39,876 bases of DNA from DAOTKC01 sp035449045 (GTDB lineage Bacteria > Bacillota > Clostridia > Christensenellales > CAG-917). A model generated the notes under the pieces. That model was not told the origin of the DNA. It saw only the letters and a program-made list of their open reading frames with translations, and searched no databases. Below are positions 31,378 through 39,829 of the stretch, piece by piece. The stretch lies in contig DAOTKC010000012.1 in assembly GCA_035449045.1 (NCBI GenBank), positions 1 through 39,876 on the forward strand, given 5' to 3'. How positions within the stretch are numbered: the first letter of the stretch is position 1; every line of letters starts with the position of its first letter. The position numbers were made by a program, and so were the translations under genes.

Positions 31378-32517
31378 ATGGAAAGAATGAAGCTTGCGGT
31401 CATATTCGGCGGCCGTTCGCCCGAAAGCGATATATCCATTCTCACCGCGCTGGAGGCAATATCTAACCTTGACGCGGCGAAATACGAAATCATTCCCGTC
31501 TACATATCGAAAAACGGCGCCTACACCGGTAATTTTAAAAAGCTTGACTGCTTCACGCCCTTTGAAGCGGCCAAATATTCGCGCGCAGCCATCTTCGAAG
31601 GCGCCATTTTTATAAAAAAGAAGGATAAATGGCAGTTTTATAGAAAGCCCGCCGCCGCGCTGCTTTGCACTCACGGCGGCGAGGGCGAAAACGGCGTGCT
31701 TCAGGCGGTGCTTGAGGCCTCGGACATTCCATATACCTCGGCGGGCGTGCTGGCTTCGGCAATCGGAATGGATAAAATCGTGCAAAAGCAGCTGTTTTCG
31801 GAAATGCTTTTAAACGTCGTCGACTATATCGCGCTGAAGAGCGCCGAAGTCAGGCGGAACGCGGCCAAAGAAGCCGAGTATGTCGAAAACTATTTTGATT
31901 ATCCCGTCATCGTCAAGCCTGCCTGCCAGGGAAGCAGCATAGGGATAGCCGTGGCGAAGGGGCGCGCCGCCTTTGTTTCGGCTCTCATGACGGCGGCTTG
32001 TTACGGCGAAAACATCATAGTGGAGCGCGCCCTCACTGATTTTTTGGAAATAAACTGCGCCGCGCTCAAGAAGAAGGGCGAAATTATCGTCAGCGAAACA
32101 GAGCAGCCGGTCAACTGGCAGAGCTTTCTATCGTTTGAGGACAAATATATCGGTGGCAAATACCGAGCGGGCGCCGAGGCTCACCGCATTCCCGCGCCGG
32201 TGGACGATGCGCTCAACAAAAGAATTAAAGAGCTGGTCGTTAAAATATATAAGGGCATGGGGCTTGCCGGCGTCGTCAGAATGGATTTTTTCTTTGATAG
32301 GATTGAGGAGAAGCTCTATATAAACGAAATCAACACCATACCGGGCGCGCTCGCGCACTATTTATTCAGGCCGCTTTCAATAACTTATCCCGAGCTTTTG
32401 GACGCTTTAATCGCCGAAGCCGTAGCCGACGCCGTAGCTCGTTCGAAGTATACTTTGGAATATAAATCGGGCGTGCTTTCGCACTTTGTCAAAGCTGCGC
32501 CGAAATTCAGAAAATAG
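31378..32517 (+). CDS. ddl: D-alanine-D-alanine ligase
   Basis: Ddl joins two D-alanines with ATP for the peptidoglycan stem peptide. The 379-residue ATP-grasp protein has KLAVIFGGRSPESDISILTA, HGGEGENGVLQAVLE, YPVIVKPACQGSSIGIAVA, and the metal-binding end LYINEINTIPGALAHYLF. The motif reads GENG where GEDG is common. I chose the ATG at 31378, with AAAGGGGG upstream; a GTG at 31366 overlaps that site and an ATG at 31387 is a second option. It lies 136 bp after murF and is followed by a strong terminator. Confidence 0.94.
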   Translation: MERMKLAVIFGGRSPESDISILTALEAISNLDAAKYEIIPVYISKNGAYTGNFKKLDCFTPFEAAKYSRAAIFEGAIFIKKKDKWQFYRKPAAALLCTHGGEGENGVLQAVLEASDIPYTSAGVLASAIGMDKIVQKQLFSEMLLNVVDYIALKSAEVRRNAAKEAEYVENYFDYPVIVKPACQGSSIGIAVAKGRAAFVSALMTAACYGENIIVERALTDFLEINCAALKKKGEIIVSETEQPVNWQSFLSFEDKYIGGKYRAGAEAHRIPAPVDDALNKRIKELVVKIYKGMGLAGVVRMDFFFDRIEEKLYINEINTIPGALAHYLFRPLSITYPELLDALIAEAVADAVARSKYTLEYKSGVLSHFVKAAPKFRK

Positions 32518-32565
32518 GATTCTCACCCTTTTGATAGTTTATAACAGCAAGTTGTTTAATAACAT

Positions 32566-32591
32566 AAAAAGCCGTTTATGCACGGCTTTTT
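32566..32591. terminator. Bidirectional terminator after ddl
   Basis: AAAAAGCCG and CGGCTTTTT form a 9-bp stem with an 8-base loop. It serves ddl on the plus strand and the Ig-like membrane protein on the minus strand. Confidence 0.9.
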
Positions 32592-32647
32592 AATATATAA
32601 ACATTCGATTGTGTGATTTAAAAAAGTTCGCGTTTGGCAGTAATCGA

Positions 32648-33298
32648 TTACGGGCTTGCTTTGGTCACGATGAACGTCTTGGTGAAGACGTATTCTTTAT
32701 ATTCGATTCGGACTTCAAAAGTGTCGCTGTCGGCGCCGGGGACCAGAATTTTGGTTTTGAATTTCATGTCGATAGTGTAGGGGCTTATTAGGATGTTTTC
32801 ATTCAAAGACTTAAATTCCACGGTGCTGTCGTCGTAGAGAATGCGGATTGTCACTTGGGAAAAATCTATCTCCTCGCCCTCGACGTAAGCTTCTTTTAAG
32901 CCGCTGTCAATTTTAATGTCGACAACTTTGCGGCTTTCGCGAAGCTCCCTAGTTGTGAACATGTGCGCCAGCATGATGGCGAGCCCGACCAAAACGATAA
33001 AAACGGATGCGCAGATTACTGTGATAATCTTCTTTTTCTTTTTTTGCTTTATATCGGCTTCGTAGTTGGATATAAGCCCGCGTGCGTCGGGCTGTGCTTG
33101 AGGTTCGTCCTTTGATTTCTTGCGCTTTTTGTCTTTGCCGCCGCCACTTTCTTGCCGTTCTTCGGCGTTCTCGGCTTTTTTAGACTTCTTTTCTTTTTTG
33201 GCTTTGGGCGCGCCGAGCTCGGCGGCATCGCCGCCGTCCGACTTTTCGAGGTTTTGGCTCTCGTTTTCGTTTAAAATGTTTTGCTCGTCTTCAGCCAT
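32648..33298 (-). CDS. Single-pass membrane protein with an Ig-like extracellular domain
   Basis: The 216-residue protein has a highly charged, Lys/Glu-rich cytoplasmic N-terminus (about 1-88), one membrane helix (IITVICASVFIVLVGLAIML, about 90-110) and an outer region of about 100 residues. The outer part reads YVEGEEIDFSQVTIRILYDDSTVEF and later EVRIEYKEYVFTKTFIV, the pattern of bacterial Ig-like (Big_3-type) domains. The lysine-rich tail repeats such as KKEKKSKKAEN are low-complexity. I cannot give a function; a scaffold at the cell envelope is possible. It follows icd on the same strand after 116 bp. Confidence 0.75.
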   Translation of the reverse strand: MAEDEQNILNENESQNLEKSDGGDAAELGAPKAKKEKKSKKAENAEERQESGGGKDKKRKKSKDEPQAQPDARGLISNYEADIKQKKKKKIITVICASVFIVLVGLAIMLAHMFTTRELRESRKVVDIKIDSGLKEAYVEGEEIDFSQVTIRILYDDSTVEFKSLNENILISPYTIDMKFKTKILVPGADSDTFEVRIEYKEYVFTKTFIVTKASP

Positions 33299-33414
33299 CT
33301 TCCCAAATACTAAACTTAGTTTTTGCTAAGCAACAATAATTATAGAATCAAGAAATTTTTCTTTCCTAAATCTCATTATTAATTTCAATATCACTATTTG
33401 AATTATCTTTTCTG

Positions 33415-34656
33415 TCATTCAAAGCGGGTGATTAGGTTTTTTGCGATGCCTCGATTTAAACGCTTGGCTACGGCTTCCAAAAAGCCGCGGCTGTTCAAAA
33501 CCTTGACATCAGTCGACGGCTTATTAAAGAGCAGAGCCAAATCCTTGGTCATTTCACCGCTCTCAATTGTTTTGATTGTCGCGGCTTCCAGCCTTTCGGC
33601 AAAGTTCACTAACGCGTCGAGGTTGTCGAGCTGGCCGCGCTTTTTAAGCCCGCCCGTCCACGCGAATATCGTGGCGACCGAGTTTGTCGAGGTTTCTTTG
33701 CCGGCGGTATGCTGGCGGAAATGGCGCGTCACCGTGCCGTGAGCCGCCTCGAACTCATAGGCGCCGTCGGGGGAGACAAGCACCGAGGTCATCATGGCGA
33801 GCGAGCCGAAAGCCGTCGCCACCATATCGCTCATGACGTCGCCGTCGTAGTTCTTGCACGCCCAAATCATGCCGCCCTGGCTCCGCATGACGCGGGCGAC
33901 GATGTCGTCAATCAGCGAATAGAAATATTCAATCCCCGCCGCCTCGAATTTTTCGCGGTATTCGGCGTTGTAAACTTCCTCGAATATGTCCTTGAAGCGG
34001 TGGTCGTAAGTTTTGGATATAGTGTCCTTGGCGCCAAACCAAAGGTCCAGCTTGGTGTCGAGCGCGTAGTTCATGCAGCTTTTGGCAAAGCTTTTTATGC
34101 TGTCGTCGGTGTTGTGCATGGCAAGGACGATGCCGTCGCCTCCCGCAAAATCAAAGACCAGCGAGCGGCGTTCTCCGTCCTTCGCGGCCATAGCGAGCTC
34201 GGCGCGTTCGCCCGCGGCAAGCTTGGCTTCGACGCCGCCGTAAATGTCGCCGTAGGCGTGGCGGGCGATGACAATCGGCTTTTTCCAGCCGGGAACGAGC
34301 GCGGTAATGCCCTTGACCAATATGGGTGCGCGGAATACCGTGCCGTCGAGTATGGCGCGGATGGTGCCGTTGGGGCTTTTCCACATCTTTTTAAGGTTAA
34401 ATTCCGCCACACGCTCGGCATTGGGCGTGATAGTTGCGCATTTTACGCCCACGCCGTAACGCTTGATAGCCTGCGCGGCTTCCACCGTTATTTTGTCGTC
34501 CGTCTTGTCGCGCTCGGTGACGGAGAGGTCGAAGTAGATCGATTTAAGGTCGACATAGGGGAGAATTAAGATTTCTTTAATCCATTGCCAAAGCACGCGG
34601 GTCATTTCGTCGCCGTCTAATTCGACAATGGGGTTTTTCATTCGGATTTTTTCCAT
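33415..34656 (-). CDS. icd: Isocitrate dehydrogenase, NADP-type (eukaryote-like subfamily)
   Basis: Icd oxidises isocitrate to 2-oxoglutarate, the carbon skeleton for ammonia assimilation. The 413-residue protein shows the eukaryote-like homodimeric subfamily sequence: NPIVELDGDEMTRVLW, KCATITPNAERV, KSPNGTIRAILDGTVFR, HAYGDIYG, IDDIVARVMRSQGGMIWACKNYDGDVMSD, and FEAAHGTVTRHFRQH. All substrate and metal residues seem present. The ATG at 34656 has AAGGA 8 bp upstream. Its product feeds the glutamate/glutamine enzymes encoded 16-30 kb to the left, but there is no sign here of shared control. Confidence 0.96.
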   Translation of the reverse strand: MEKIRMKNPIVELDGDEMTRVLWQWIKEILILPYVDLKSIYFDLSVTERDKTDDKITVEAAQAIKRYGVGVKCATITPNAERVAEFNLKKMWKSPNGTIRAILDGTVFRAPILVKGITALVPGWKKPIVIARHAYGDIYGGVEAKLAAGERAELAMAAKDGERRSLVFDFAGGDGIVLAMHNTDDSIKSFAKSCMNYALDTKLDLWFGAKDTISKTYDHRFKDIFEEVYNAEYREKFEAAGIEYFYSLIDDIVARVMRSQGGMIWACKNYDGDVMSDMVATAFGSLAMMTSVLVSPDGAYEFEAAHGTVTRHFRQHTAGKETSTNSVATIFAWTGGLKKRGQLDNLDALVNFAERLEAATIKTIESGEMTKDLALLFNKPSTDVKVLNSRGFLEAVAKRLNRGIAKNLITRFE

Positions 34657-34924
34657 AGCAGTCCTTAATAGTAAAGTTAGATTAGTAAAAACATTATAAC
34701 CTAAAACCCCGTTCTTATCAAGCGCCTTTAGGCTCTCAATTTAGCTAATCAAATCGGTGTGTAATTTTTCTCTGCTTTTCGTAGCTGTTGATAAAAATCA
34801 AACGACAGTTTTTTAAAATTGTTGCGCACAATAATTTTGGCGGTGTTCTACTCGGGCTTTGCGTCCAAGCTTTTATATGTGTGTTAATTAATTTTTTTTC
34901 CTATAAAAATTTGTCACTTTGGTC

Positions 34925-34952
34925 TTGACAATGGTGCGGAAATAGCTATAAT
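34925..34952 (+). promoter_or_regulatory. Promoter of the ctsR operon
   Basis: TTGACA (34925-34930), a 16-bp spacer and a perfect TATAAT (34947-34952). Transcription would start near 34959, just before the CtsR box. Confidence 0.9.
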
Positions 34953-34961
34953 ATAATCAAA

Positions 34962-34978
34962 GGTCAAAGAAAGTCAAA
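34962..34978 (+). promoter_or_regulatory. CtsR operator
   Basis: GGTCAAA-GAA-AGTCAAA is a direct heptad repeat with a 3-base spacer, the known CtsR binding site of Bacillota. It lies at the predicted transcription start, so the operon represses itself through CtsR. Confidence 0.93.
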
Positions 34979-35028
34979 CCGCTTGTTAAGAATTAAGCAG
35001 GCAAACACGTAAGGAAAAAAGATAAAAA

Positions 35029-35478
35029 ATGGCGAGCATAAGCGATATAATCGAACAATTTATTTTGTCGCTGCTGAGCGGAGATGAGGGCGTGGATTTA
35101 TCACGAAACGAGCTTGCCCTTTATTTCGGCTGCGCGCCCTCTCAAATTAACTACGTTTTGGCGACGCGCTTTACGCCGAGCAGGGGATATCTCATCGAAA
35201 GCAGGCGGGGCGGCGGCGGATTTATCCGCGTCGTGAGGCTGCCCGCCTCTGGCGCCGAATATTTGAACTCAATCGCCGAAGCAATTTCGGTCGAGCTTTC
35301 CTACAAAGACGCCGTCCACATTTTAGAGCGGCTGACTTACGACGGATATATAAATGAGAACGAAGGGCGCCTGTTGCTTTATGCCATATCACCCAAAGCT
35401 CTCAAATCGCCCGCCAAGCTAGAAAACGTCATTCGCGCCAACATTATAAAAGCCGTCATAAGCGAGCTCATGCGTTAG
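35029..35478 (+). CDS. ctsR: Transcriptional repressor CtsR
   Basis: CtsR represses the clp heat-shock genes and is released by heat and by McsB. The 149-residue protein has the N-terminal winged helix (ISDIIEQFILSLL, NELALYFGCAPSQINYVLATRFT, GYLIESRRGGGGFIRVVR with the glycine-rich wing) and the C-terminal four-helix dimer domain. Length and motifs are typical. It heads the operon with its own operator directly upstream. The next gene begins only after 227 bp, a wider gap than usual in ctsR operons. Confidence 0.96.
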   Translation: MASISDIIEQFILSLLSGDEGVDLSRNELALYFGCAPSQINYVLATRFTPSRGYLIESRRGGGGFIRVVRLPASGAEYLNSIAEAISVELSYKDAVHILERLTYDGYINENEGRLLLYAISPKALKSPAKLENVIRANIIKAVISELMR

Positions 35479-35557
35479 AGCGGATAGGGCGGCAAACAAA
35501 ATAATCAAATTCGGGCATTATTCGCGCAGAAAAGGCGCGAAAGCCGCGCTTAAAACT

Positions 35558-35584
35558 TTGATAAAATTTATCGAGGTATATAAT
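35558..35584 (+). promoter_or_regulatory. Possible internal promoter before mcsA
   Basis: TTGATA (35558-35563) and TATAAT (35579-35584) are good hexamers, but the 15-bp spacer is short. It lies in the 227-bp gap between ctsR and mcsA, and could uncouple mcsAB-clpC from ctsR. No CtsR box is near it. Confidence 0.4.
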
Positions 35585-35705
35585 TAAAAGAGTGGGGGCG
35601 CCGAGCCTTTCCCTGATAGTCAAGTGCAATAATAACTGCTACAACCAAATATGTGGAAAGCAAACGCCTATATAAAATTAAACCGCAAAAAATTCGGAGG
35701 TCAAG

Positions 35706-35984
35706 GTGGCGGAAAAAGTTTGTCCCATCTGCGGAATGACGGAAAGCCGTTTTAAGGCTACGATGTATCTGGGCTGCCCCGACTGCTACAAAAATCTCAA
35801 CGTAAAAGAGGTCATAATGAGTTGTCAAGGCGCGTCCGTTCACATCGGCCGCAAGGCTTTTAAGCGGGACACGCCCGAAATTGCCATGCTTCGAGCGGAA
35901 TACCAAAACGCCGTCAGGTTCGGAAGAATGGACGACGCCGAGCGGCTTAAGGGCATGATTTTAGCGCGGGGAGGCAGGCCGTGA
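35706..35984 (+). CDS. mcsA: McsA, short form with one zinc-finger pair and a UVR motif
   Basis: McsA activates the arginine kinase McsB. The 92-residue protein has CPIC near the N-terminus and CPDC near residue 25, making one zinc finger, then the conserved HIGRK and a C-terminal UVR-like helix pair (LRAEYQNAVRFGRMDDAERLKGMI). B. subtilis McsA is about twice as long and has a further zinc finger in front, so the N-terminal half is missing here. It starts with GTG, 5 bp after GGAGG. Its stop overlaps the ATG of a 36-codon ORF (TGATG). Confidence 0.9.
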   Translation: MAEKVCPICGMTESRFKATMYLGCPDCYKNLNVKEVIMSCQGASVHIGRKAFKRDTPEIAMLRAEYQNAVRFGRMDDAERLKGMILARGGRP

Positions 35985-36094
35985 TGCCAAGCGAACCTTT
36001 GAAATCTAGTTTTCTTAACAACACGGTGAAGCGCGCTAATGGAAGCACGGCTGTTGAGCTTGTGTTTGCCGACTTCAAGGAGGCCGCGCTATGA
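35984..36094 (+). CDS. Hypothetical 36-residue protein between mcsA and mcsB
   Basis: An ATG overlaps the mcsA stop (TGATG) and the ORF's own TGA overlaps the mcsB ATG (ATGA at 36091-36094), so the small frame fills the gap exactly. GGGGAGG lies 9-10 bp upstream of its ATG. The product would begin MPSEPLKSSFLNNTVKRA and end VELVFADFKEAAL, with no cysteines or membrane segment. I do not recognise it. It could be a real small protein, or serve only to couple translation from mcsA to mcsB. Confidence 0.5.
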   Translation: MPSEPLKSSFLNNTVKRANGSTAVELVFADFKEAAL

Positions 36095-37089
36095 ATGACA
36101 CCGTGTTGTCCAGCCGCGTTCGGCTTGCCCGAAATCAAAGCGGCACTCTGTTCCCCAACCAGCGGACCGCCGGCTTGAAGTCGGTGATTGCGGCGGCGGC
36201 GCGCGCCGCCGACGGCCTCATGAACTACCGCTTGTATTTCATGAAAAATATGACGGCGCTTCAAAAACAGTCCTTTGTCGAGAAGCATTTTATAAGCCCG
36301 CGGCTTGCCTCAAATTCCGAGTTCGGCGCGCTGATACTCCGCGACGACGAGAATGTGTCGATTATGCTTAACGAGGAGGACCACGTCCGCGCCCAGTGCA
36401 TACTGGAAGGACTGCAGCTTTTGGAGGCGTATGCCGTGTTATCGGAGTTCGACAAAAAGCTGGAGCGCGAGATGGATATAGCCTTCGACGAAAGACTCGG
36501 CTATCTCACCGCCTGCCCGACCAACGTCGGCACCGGTATGCGGGCATCGGTCATGATGTTTTTGCCCGCGCTCTACGAATGCGACAAAACCGCGCTTCTT
36601 TTCGGAAGCCTGTCGGAGCTGGATTATGAAATAAGGGGACTTTACGGCGAGGGGACAAAGGCGCACGGCAATATGTATCAAATCTCCAACCGCCGTTCGC
36701 TCGGGCTTTCGGAGGAGGACATTTTGGAGGGAGTGCTAAAGAGCGCGTTCACCATATCCGCCTTCGAGCTTGCGGCACGCGAGGAGCTTACCGGCTTTCG
36801 CGGCATAGCGGCGCGGGACAGAATCCTCAAGGGCTTCGAGCTGGTTTTCAATCTCCGCAGGCTCACGGCGGCGGGATTGATGGAGCTTATTTCCGACATC
36901 AAGTTGGGCGTAATATTGCAGATTCTGCCCTTTATCGATTTAAATAAGCTTGATAAACTTGTTGAATCGGGAGAACCCGCGAATTTATGCCTCTATGCAG
37001 GAAGGGAGCTAAATGCCGACGAAAGGGATATAGTGAGGGCGGAACTTGTCCGCTACCACGTCGCGAGGTTAGCTAAAATTCCGATTTAG
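36091..37089 (+). CDS. mcsB: Protein arginine kinase McsB
   Basis: McsB phosphorylates arginines of proteins, marking them for ClpC-ClpP degradation, and inactivates CtsR. The 332-residue protein has the phosphagen-kinase-like elements VLSSRVRLARNQSGTLFPN, EEDHVRAQCI, the catalytic-site segment YLTACPTNVGTGMRASVM with the conserved Cys, and RGLYGEGTKAHGNMYQISNR. The length is slightly below the usual 350-360. GGAGG is 8 bp upstream of the ATG. The gene lies between the small ORF and clpC in the normal operon order. Confidence 0.95.
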   Translation: MNDTVLSSRVRLARNQSGTLFPNQRTAGLKSVIAAAARAADGLMNYRLYFMKNMTALQKQSFVEKHFISPRLASNSEFGALILRDDENVSIMLNEEDHVRAQCILEGLQLLEAYAVLSEFDKKLEREMDIAFDERLGYLTACPTNVGTGMRASVMMFLPALYECDKTALLFGSLSELDYEIRGLYGEGTKAHGNMYQISNRRSLGLSEEDILEGVLKSAFTISAFELAAREELTGFRGIAARDRILKGFELVFNLRRLTAAGLMELISDIKLGVILQILPFIDLNKLDKLVESGEPANLCLYAGRELNADERDIVRAELVRYHVARLAKIPI

Positions 37090-37230
37090 GGTTTAGTAAA
37101 AAATCCAAAATAGAAGGAAATCCAAAAAGGGAAAATTAGGTTCAAAATAATAATAAGCAAGATTGGAAGAGATTAGCGGAAAGCTAATTAATAATAAAAA
37201 ATTAACTATGCTAAAAAAGGAAGTGATAGT

Positions 37231-39774
37231 ATGACGGATAGATGGACGAAAAGCGTTAATATTGCTATGGACAGAGCCATCGCGCTGGCGGCAAAGACGG
37301 GCGGGCTGGTGGGCACCGAGCACGTTCTTTACGGCATTTCCTCGGTCGAGGACGCCAAAGCGGGCGAGATATTGAGGCGGCTGCGCGTCACGCCGCTCGA
37401 AATCAGAAATTATATAAGGACGACGGGACGAGAAACCTCCAAGGTTGTGTTTTCGCCCAACGTCAAGGCTGCACTCGATAAGGCGGTGCTCATCGCCAAC
37501 GAGTTAAATTCCGACTATGTAGGCACAGAACACCTTTTGCTCGCGCTGCTGACCGAACAATCCAACGTGGCAATAAGAGTGCTGAAAGCGCTCAATATCG
37601 ACACCGACGATTTAAGAAACCAGCTCATAGCGTTTTTACAGCGCGGCGAGGATGGTGAGGAGCTTATCGGCGCCGAGCCGCCCGATGCGAGCGTAGACTT
37701 TTTCGATTTAATCAATCAGTTTTTCAATACCGCGCGCGGCATGCAGGGGCCGAGCGAACGCATTACGCTCATCAAGCAGGAACGCGCGGCGCGCGCCGAC
37801 GAATCGGTAAACTCAGGATTGCCGCAGGCGCTTCAGAGCGTGGGGGTTGACCTCACAAAAAAGGCGCAGGAGGGCAAACTCGATCCGGTCATCGGCCGCA
37901 TAAGCGAGATTGAAAGAATCATTCAGATTCTTTGCCGCCGCACCAAAAATAATCCGGTGCTCATAGGCGAGCCCGGCGTGGGCAAGTCGGCCGTAGTCGA
38001 AGGGCTGGCGCTCAAAATCATCAACGGCGAAGTGCCCGAGGTGCTCAAAGGCAAGCGGATTTTCGCGCTCGACATGGCGAGCGTCGTCGCGGGCACCAAA
38101 TACCGCGGCGAGTTTGAGGAAAAGCTCAAAAACGCGCTGGACGCCATCAAGCAAAGCCGCGACATCATCATGTTCGTCGACGAAATTCACACCATCGTCA
38201 ACGCGGGAAGCGGAGAAGGCGGCTCGCTGGACGCCGCAAATATCATGAAGCCGCTGCTAGCGCGCGGCGAAATTCAGACAATCGGCGCGACAACGATTGA
38301 CGAATATAGAAAGCACATCGAAAAGGACGCCGCGCTTGAGCGCCGCTTCCAGCCCGTTATGGTGGAGCAGCCCTCGGTTTCCGAAACGATTGAGATTTTG
38401 AAGGGCCTCCGCGACAAATACGAGGCGCACCACAAGGTGGAGATTACCGACGAGGCTATTTCTGCGGCGGCAATCCTCTCCGACCGCTATATAACCGACC
38501 GCTTCTTGCCCGACAAGGCTATTGACTTAATCGACGAGGCCGCCTCCAGAAAGAAAATCTATTCTTTCACCACTCCCGATAAAATCAAGGACCTCGAAAA
38601 GCGGATAAATGAGCTCAACATCGAAAAGAGTGAGGCCATTAAGCGCGAGCAATATGAAAAGGCGGGCAAGATTAAAGCCGAGATGGACGCCATCAAGGCC
38701 GACCTCGACCGCGAGCGCTCGGCGTGGAAGGATAAATGCGTTGAGGCGCGGCTCTCCATTGGCGAGGAAGAAATCGGCGCCATCGTCTCCAACTGGACGG
38801 GCATTCCCGTCAGCAAAATCACCGAGGACGAATCGCAGAAGCTTTTAAAGCTCGAAGAAACGCTGAGCAAGCGCATCATTGGCCAAAAAGAGGCGGTAAC
38901 CGCGGTGGCGCGGGCGATTAAGAGGGCACGCGCCGGACTAAAGGACCCCAAGCGCCCGATTGGCTCCTTCATATTCTTAGGCCCCACCGGCGTCGGCAAG
39001 ACCGAGCTTTCCAAGGCGCTTGCCGAGGCGATGTTCGGTGACGAGGACATGCTGATTAGAATCGACATGTCGGAGTATATGGAAAAAGAGAACGTCAGCA
39101 AGATGATAGGCTCGGCGCCCGGCTACGTCGGCTATGAGGAGGGCGGACAGCTGACCGAGAAAGTCAGGCGCAAGCCTTACAGCGTTGTGCTGTTCGACGA
39201 AGTCGAAAAAGCGCATCCCGAAGTCTTTAACGTCCTGCTTCAGATACTCGACGACGGCAGGCTCACCGACTCACACGGCAGGACGGTAAACTTCAAGAAC
39301 ACCATAATAATCATGACGTCCAACATCGGCGCGCGCGAAATCAACAAGACGGCGCTGGGCTTCACTTCGGGAAGCCGCGAGGACGACTATGAGCGCATGA
39401 AGTCCAAGCAGATGGAGGCCCTGAAAAAGACGCTAAAGCCCGAGTTCATCAACCGCGTTGACGACATAATAATTTTCACAAGGCTGGACCGCGACGACCT
39501 CGACAAAGTCGCCGATATCTTGATTCAGGCGCTGAAAGCGCGGCTTAAGGATAGAAATATCTATATCGAGCTGACGCCCGCGGCCAAATCCTATCTGGTC
39601 GAAAAAGGCTATGACGCCGAATACGGCGCCCGCCCCTTAAAGCGTGCCATTCAAAAAGAGCTCGAGGACAAATTGTCGGAGGAGATCTTAAAGGGCACCG
39701 TTTCAATCGGCGACAACATAATCGTCGACGCAGCAGGCGATGGCCTCACCTTTTCAAAAAAGCAAGAAAATTAG
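37231..39774 (+). CDS. clpC: Clp protease ATPase ClpC
   Basis: ClpC unfolds substrates, including arginine-phosphorylated ones, for the ClpP protease. The 847-residue protein has the double N-terminal Clp repeat (1 to about 145), the first AAA+ module with Walker A GEPGVGKSAVVEG (about 247) and MFVDEIHTIV (about 315), a middle region with the UVR-like KREQYEKAGKIKAEMDAI (about 470-490) typical of ClpC, and the second AAA+ module with GPTGVGKTELSKALAE (about 584) and VLFDEVEKAHPEV. The C-terminal domain is intact. AAAGGAAG precedes the ATG. It closes the ctsR operon, 141 bp after mcsB. Confidence 0.97.
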   Translation: MTDRWTKSVNIAMDRAIALAAKTGGLVGTEHVLYGISSVEDAKAGEILRRLRVTPLEIRNYIRTTGRETSKVVFSPNVKAALDKAVLIANELNSDYVGTEHLLLALLTEQSNVAIRVLKALNIDTDDLRNQLIAFLQRGEDGEELIGAEPPDASVDFFDLINQFFNTARGMQGPSERITLIKQERAARADESVNSGLPQALQSVGVDLTKKAQEGKLDPVIGRISEIERIIQILCRRTKNNPVLIGEPGVGKSAVVEGLALKIINGEVPEVLKGKRIFALDMASVVAGTKYRGEFEEKLKNALDAIKQSRDIIMFVDEIHTIVNAGSGEGGSLDAANIMKPLLARGEIQTIGATTIDEYRKHIEKDAALERRFQPVMVEQPSVSETIEILKGLRDKYEAHHKVEITDEAISAAAILSDRYITDRFLPDKAIDLIDEAASRKKIYSFTTPDKIKDLEKRINELNIEKSEAIKREQYEKAGKIKAEMDAIKADLDRERSAWKDKCVEARLSIGEEEIGAIVSNWTGIPVSKITEDESQKLLKLEETLSKRIIGQKEAVTAVARAIKRARAGLKDPKRPIGSFIFLGPTGVGKTELSKALAEAMFGDEDMLIRIDMSEYMEKENVSKMIGSAPGYVGYEEGGQLTEKVRRKPYSVVLFDEVEKAHPEVFNVLLQILDDGRLTDSHGRTVNFKNTIIIMTSNIGAREINKTALGFTSGSREDDYERMKSKQMEALKKTLKPEFINRVDDIIIFTRLDRDDLDKVADILIQALKARLKDRNIYIELTPAAKSYLVEKGYDAEYGARPLKRAIQKELEDKLSEEILKGTVSIGDNIIVDAAGDGLTFSKKQEN

Positions 39775-39796
39775 TAAAACCACCCAACCAAGGATT

Positions 39797-39821
39797 AAAG
39801 CCCGCTGTTGCGGGCTTTTTT
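39797..39821 (+). terminator. Terminator of the ctsR-clpC operon
   Basis: AAAGCCCG and CGGGCTTT form an 8-bp stem with a 6-base loop, followed by a T run, about 22 bp after the clpC stop. Confidence 0.93.
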
Positions 39822-39829
39822 ATTATAAC

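Larger units (their letters stand above)
34657..35028. other. Divergent icd/ctsR intergenic region
   Basis: The 372 bp contain no gene. The right end has the ctsR promoter and operator, annotated separately. The left and central parts are AT-rich and must hold the icd promoter, but I see no convincing -35/-10 pair for it. Confidence 0.6.

Noticed and set aside
35592..35675. 27-codon ORF with three cysteines between ctsR and mcsA
   Set aside because: It has a GTG start and a poor ribosome site, and its cysteine spacing does not match the missing McsA zinc finger. It is too weak to call a gene.
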